From contig JAEWMJ010000029.1 in NCBI GenBank assembly GCA_023393165.1, positions 1-64,000 of the forward strand: a DNA stretch of 64,000 nt, in the 5' to 3' direction. The stretch is from Bacillota bacterium (GTDB taxonomy: Bacteria > Bacillota > Clostridia > Christensenellales > Christensenellaceae). The notes beneath the pieces were generated by a model that was given only the letters and a program-made list of their open reading frames with translations, made no database searches and was not told the origin of the DNA. Positions 60,514-64,000 of the stretch are shown piece by piece. The position numbers were made by a program, and so were the translations under genes. The first letter of the stretch is position 1. Every line of letters begins with the position of its first letter.

Positions 60514-62126
60514 AACTTGATTCCTCTGCGATATTCGCTGGGCGTGCAGCCCGATACTTTCTTAAATACGAAGCTAAAATAGTGCGGATCTTTGTACCCG
60601 ACGGCGAACGCTATCTCACACGAGCGCTTGTCCGTTTGACGGAGCATGCGCTTTGCCTCGTCTATCCGTTTGTTTGTAATATATTCCACGAAGGTTTGCC
60701 CGACTTCCTGGCTGAACATCGCTGAAAAGTAATTTGGGCTGATATTCACTTTTCTGGCTACACGGTCGAGTGAAATCGATTCGTCCGGATAATGCTGGTT
60801 GATAAACTCGATCGCCTGAGTCAGCAGATTGCGCTGCTGTTTTTTACTTTCATTGTTACGTAGCGTGAAAGCCTGCTCCATAATCTGACGAACGAATTTT
60901 CGCGCTTTCTCCGGCGTCGACGCGCTGTCACTCGGTCGAAGCTCTGTCGACCAGATGCTGTCCGCAGGACAACCAATTGATTTCAGGTACTCATTAGTCG
61001 CAAAATAAACTGTCAATGTTAGGTATCTGCAAAACAATGGCAGCGAAACGGCTTCCACATCGGAACTTTGAAACAGATGATTGATAAAGCGGTCGATTTC
61101 CTCTTCCGCCCCGTTGCTTAGAAATTTTCGGATACCCTCCTGATCGATCTCCGTCGTGCACGCATCTTCTTTGGCGCCACCCTTTTTTCTGAAACTATGA
61201 ATGCTTGTTTCAGTCAGAATATGCTCCTCAGGGCATAAATAGCGATAGGACAGTATGCGGGTTGCCTCCGCAAAGCAAGCTGGTATAGCGCTGAGCCGCG
61301 ATACCGGCGAGCCGGATGCGATATACCAGTCCACATCTTGCCCCGCCATGTCACAACAGCTCTGTATACTCTCGATGCATTGCATGCTTCGCTGCTCGAT
61401 ATCGATTTGCATGCCCTTAACCAGAACGGCATATGTTGTGACGTTCAGGATAAAAAGAATGAACTCCGAATGGCCCGCGATATACTGGCCGACATTATCC
61501 TGCACCACCGCGAGTGCGTCCGTATAGCGCTCCGGTGTGCTTCCGTTATAACCGGCGTTGTTTAATGAAAAAAGTACAATATTATAAAATGGGGCGTTCA
61601 CGTCCAGGCCCAACGCCTTCGCGGTTTCGGAGATTTCCGAAACGCTCAAACCGCCGACAACGATTTGCTCAAAAAACCTCCTGCGTGAAAACATCTCGTA
61701 CTCCTGAGCTTCCCGTTGAAACCTCGCGAGGTATTCCTGCTGCTGCTGCTCGACTTCCATTTTCTTGTGCAGCTCAATCAGGATCTCAACCATTTTATCT
61801 TTCATTATTGGCTTGAGCAAATATTGCTCAACACCCATACGAATGGCTTGCTGTGCGTAGGAAAAATCGTCATATCCACTGATGATAACGGTTTTTGTCT
61901 TTGGCAGCTCTGTGCGGATCAGCTCTATTAACGCCAATCCGTCCATAAACGGCATTTTAATATCAGTGATCAAAAGATCGGGATGAATTTGACGAATCAA
62001 CGGCAGCGCAAGTTCACCATCAGGAGCGTCACCAGCATAAAAAAAACCGTAATGCTCCCAATGAATGTTGTTGCGTATACCTTCACGTACCACGATCTCA
62101 TCCTCAACAAGAAAGACCTTAAACAT
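60510..62126 (-). CDS. YesN-type response regulator with AraC DNA-binding domain
   Basis: A 538-residue regulator. The receiver domain (1-120) has EDE near 8-10, phospho-acceptor Asp55 in LITDIKMP and the switch lysine in LLKPI near 105. A middle region of about 300 residues follows. The C-terminal AraC/XylS domain has two helix-turn-helix motifs: SLDRVARKVNISPNYFSAMF near 450 and RSCEIAFAVGYKDPHYFSFVFKK near 500. It is first in the sensor operon and probably activates the sugar importer operon next to it. Confidence 0.92.
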   Translation of the reverse strand: MFKVFLVEDEIVVREGIRNNIHWEHYGFFYAGDAPDGELALPLIRQIHPDLLITDIKMPFMDGLALIELIRTELPKTKTVIISGYDDFSYAQQAIRMGVEQYLLKPIMKDKMVEILIELHKKMEVEQQQQEYLARFQREAQEYEMFSRRRFFEQIVVGGLSVSEISETAKALGLDVNAPFYNIVLFSLNNAGYNGSTPERYTDALAVVQDNVGQYIAGHSEFILFILNVTTYAVLVKGMQIDIEQRSMQCIESIQSCCDMAGQDVDWYIASGSPVSRLSAIPACFAEATRILSYRYLCPEEHILTETSIHSFRKKGGAKEDACTTEIDQEGIRKFLSNGAEEEIDRFINHLFQSSDVEAVSLPLFCRYLTLTVYFATNEYLKSIGCPADSIWSTELRPSDSASTPEKARKFVRQIMEQAFTLRNNESKKQQRNLLTQAIEFINQHYPDESISLDRVARKVNISPNYFSAMFSQEVGQTFVEYITNKRIDEAKRMLRQTDKRSCEIAFAVGYKDPHYFSFVFKKVSGCTPSEYRRGIKL

Positions 62127-62387
62127 ATTGGTATCTTCCTTTCAATTGGATGTGTAGTCTTGAAATTAAATATGTACAATCCCCCATATATTATGGAACA
62201 GATTCCAAAAAACGCCAATAGAATTTTTTTTGATATTCGTTCAATTTTCTATTGAGAACTTCTTCCAAGCCCTGATTTTATTCAACCTGGACATAACGTA
62301 TATCCGTCTCCGCATGCTGAATCGTGGATTTGATGCTTATAATCTAGCGGTTTTTCCCACTATGTATAGCGAATAAATAGTTTCTTC
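62127..62387. other. Region upstream of the response-regulator gene
   Basis: AT-rich, presumably containing the sensor operon promoter; no consensus pair stands out. Between 62270 and 62380 a minus-strand frame reads STIQHAETDIRYVQVE before a stop, which may be a fragment of an unidentified protein. Confidence 0.4.
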
Positions 62388-62520
62388 CTATATTTAGCAT
62401 AATGTCTGCTTAACAAATAATCAATAATATTTTTTTAGGTATAAAATAAGACGAACGAATGTAAAAGTGCTTTACCTTGTTTTCCCGCCTAAGCTTCTGC
62501 CGCATACTCTTGCTTATCTG
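62388..62520 (-). pseudogene. Excisionase relic
   Basis: The minus strand encodes ISKSMRQKL, ENKVKHFYIRSSYFIPKK and, after a frameshift, IDYLLSRHYAKYRKK. This parallels ISKSTGQKL, ENRVKHFFIRTSYLIPKK and INYVLSKHYAEYSKK of the protein encoded at 42540-42782. The start region is missing and a stop interrupts the frame. It is closer to that orphan excisionase than to the one at 44560. It marks an older integration event right of the sugar locus. Confidence 0.85.
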
Positions 62521-62810
62521 CTAGTACAACATTCAGCCCGGAAGACTAAAATAAAAAAAGCATCCTTACCGGATATATAAAGCGGAAACGATGCATTTTT
62601 AAGTCTACCGTTATTTTGATCTGGCTGCCCGGATATCTCCCGAAGCTGCGAGGGGAAGCACCACTCTTGCCGTGCTCCCCTGTAAGCTCGGGATGTACCC
62701 ATAACTGTATGGTTTATTCATACCGGTATAGGCCCGTGCGTAGTCTATACCCGGCAAAGAATCTATTGAGGCTCTGGCTTGAAACGTCTTTTATGCTTAT
62801 GATGGGTCGT
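62521..62810. other. Non-coding region with two hairpins
   Basis: No gene is seen. GCATC/GATGC followed by ATTTTT (about 62560-62601) could be a plus-strand terminator. AGGGGAAGCAC (62651-62661) and GTGCTCCCCT (6272-81 of the same line, 62672-62681) form a strong stem with one bulge; it lies downstream of the ABC ATPase gene and may stabilise or end its transcript. Confidence 0.45.
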
Positions 62811-63470
62811 TCACCGTATCACCACCGATCTTACGACTACCAATTTCCCAGCGTCTGTTTCACAAACCGTATCGCATAATTCATCGATATCGGCGACATT
62901 ATGGCTGGCAAGCAATATGGTTTTGCCTGAATTTCGCAATCCTTTAATCAGTTCCCGCATATCCTCAACCCCATGTTTATCAAGGCCGTTGAAAGGTTCA
63001 TCCAGTATCAGCAGAGATGGATTTTCCATGATCGCCTGCGCGATCCCCAGGCGTTGCCGCATCCCTGGGAAATACTTGCCCACGAGCTTTTTCATAGCAG
63101 TATCAAAGCCCATATACCTGATTGCCTCCACGATCTCCATAATGCCTATCTTTTTTCGCAGAGACGCTAAAATCTGCATATTTTTAATGCCGCTCAAATT
63201 AGGAAGAAAACCCGGCGTTTCAATGATAAATCCCAGATCTTCGGGGAAATCCATATCACACCCTACTTGCCCGTAATCCACCAGAATCCTGCCCTGTGCC
63301 GGGATCAAAAAACCACAGATGCATTTGAACAGGACCGTTTTTCCAGAGCCGTTGTTACCGATGATACCGTGAATTTTTCCTTCTTCAAAATCACGGCTCA
63401 CGTCATAAAGCACCCTTTCCTTTTTCAATTCCATGTATACATGCTGTACGCTGACTGCGGTATTAACCAC
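62811..63470 (-). CDS. ABC transporter ATP-binding protein
   Basis: A 219-residue ATPase of the drug/lantibiotic export type. Walker A GNNGSGKT is at residues 38-45, Q-loop near 85, an atypical signature YFPGMRQRLGIAQA near 132 and Walker B LLILDEPFNGLD near 152, followed by SHN. It starts at GTG 63470 with GGAGG about 10 bases upstream. No permease gene lies on either side within the window; the 340 bases downstream are non-coding. It may be a remnant of a larger transporter operon or work with a permease encoded elsewhere. Confidence 0.85.
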   Translation of the reverse strand: MVNTAVSVQHVYMELKKERVLYDVSRDFEEGKIHGIIGNNGSGKTVLFKCICGFLIPAQGRILVDYGQVGCDMDFPEDLGFIIETPGFLPNLSGIKNMQILASLRKKIGIMEIVEAIRYMGFDTAMKKLVGKYFPGMRQRLGIAQAIMENPSLLILDEPFNGLDKHGVEDMRELIKGLRNSGKTILLASHNVADIDELCDTVCETDAGKLVVVRSVVIR

Positions 63471-63880
63471 AGTGTCCGCGCCTCCGTTCCGGTAAAAATA
63501 AGCTGTATCTTTTCATTCTCCTAAACTCATAAAAATCAGAATGCGATGAGCTCGGCAATTATATGGCAGGTTATCCATAGCCTGGGCAGCAAGTCATATG
63601 TAATATTTTTTCATGATTTTGCTCCCCTCTTAAATCTTCAATTCCAATGACTAAAAGCAGTTCTATATATTAGAGATGCCAAAAACCTAAATGGCGGTGA
63701 TTTTTATAAAAGATTTATAAAATTTAAATTATATTTTTTAAATTGTGAAAACTGAAGACATAATTGTATTGTCATTTTATTCCAAAAGGAAGATTTGCCT
63801 TTTTCTTTAATTAAAAAAATAAGGGAATTTGACTTATTTTGCTTAATATTATAAGATATTTATAATATTATTATCAGTGG
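63471..63880. other. Intergenic region upstream of ABC ATPase
   Basis: Mostly AT-rich. A very short minus-strand frame (ATG 63614, six residues MKKYYI, stop at 63594) has a GAGGGGAG site and may be a leader peptide or the broken start of a small gene. Bases 63700-63870 are very AT-rich and probably contain divergent promoters, but none is clear. Confidence 0.4.
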
Positions 63881-64000
63881 GTGACGTCATTGAAATTCTA
63901 TAATTCCAATGAAAGAAACGAATTTTTTGATGAATTATATAACAAATATAAATATCAGGTTTGGAAAAGTATTACCCATTTTACCCATAACGCAAATTTT
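63881..64000 (+). CDS. Sigma-70 family factor, N-terminal part (runs off window)
   Basis: A plus-strand frame open to the window edge. From GTG 63881 (or TTG 63890, which has GGGTGA just upstream) it reads SLKFYNSNERNEFFDELYNKYKYQ and then VWKSITHFTHNANF. The FFDELYNKYKYQVWKSI pattern resembles region 2.1 of ECF-type sigma factors. Only about 40 residues are visible, so the family call is tentative. It is divergent from the ABC ATPase gene. Confidence 0.5.
   Translation, partial: MTSLKFYNSNERNEFFDELYNKYKYQVWKSITHFTHNANF

Noticed and set aside
1..64000. CRISPR array or rRNA genes
   Set aside because: No regularly spaced short repeats of the CRISPR kind and no rRNA-like sequence were seen; the phased octamers near 42,9 kb are far too short.

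Overview
The window looks like a chromosomal segment of an anaerobic, probably gut-associated Clostridia/Eubacteriales Firmicute. The evidence is AGGAGG-type ribosome sites, a Tn1549-like conjugation module, YesM/YesN-type two-component proteins, M56/BlaI and DUF4179 regulators, and a YtfQ-type sugar importer. No rRNA, complete tRNA gene or CRISPR array is visible, and species cannot be assigned from the sequence alone.

Region 1 (about 1-43,123) is most of an integrative and conjugative element (ICE), nearly all on the minus strand and cut off by the left window edge. Read in the direction of transcription it runs: parA, parB, a DUF3846 gene (split by an insertion), a 29-residue-repeat protein, a complete Tad/Flp pilus operon with a secreted CARDB-domain protein, a plus-strand EamA transporter, a TOPRIM primase-like protein, a Gabija defence system and a RES-domain gene, a 2,121-residue methylase-helicase, a DUF6017 initiator-like protein, mobC, relaxase, PcfB, VirD4, a Maff2/VirB2-like protein and VirB6. 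A three-recombinase RIT element (about 31,480-34,945) sits inside the DUF3846 gene. At the right end is an AT-rich defence block: an N4/N6 DNA methyltransferase overlapping a GHKL-ATPase/PD-(D/E)XK fusion, plus a DUF4365 gene, followed by an orphan excisionase.

Region 2 (about 43,068-51,898) is a small integrative element. It is bounded by two copies of the 3' half of a tRNA-Leu gene (36 identical bases plus a diverged tail). It carries integrase, excisionase, a RelE/AbrB-type toxin-antitoxin pair with a strong promoter-operator, an M56/BlaI sensor-repressor pair, a sigma factor with a DUF4179 anti-sigma, and a DUF429-like gene.

Region 3 (about 51,975-62,520) is a sugar-uptake locus with integration debris on both sides: an integrase C-terminal relic (51,975-52,082) and an excisionase relic (62,388-62,520). 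A response regulator, a histidine kinase and a YtfQ-like lipoprotein form an overlapping operon that probably senses an extracellular sugar. Next to it lies a YtfQ-YtfR-YtfT-YjfF-type ABC importer. The operon ends in a decayed FGGY sugar-kinase pseudogene and a terminator.

Region 4 (62,521-64,000) has an ABC ATPase without a visible permease, and the first codons of a plus-strand sigma-factor-like gene.

The most interesting points are the ICE-borne Tad pilus, the GHKL-nuclease/methyltransferase pair, the RIT insertion with its palindrome and ribosome-site-masking leader, the RES gene beside Gabija, and the layered record of integrations at copies of one tRNA-Leu end.
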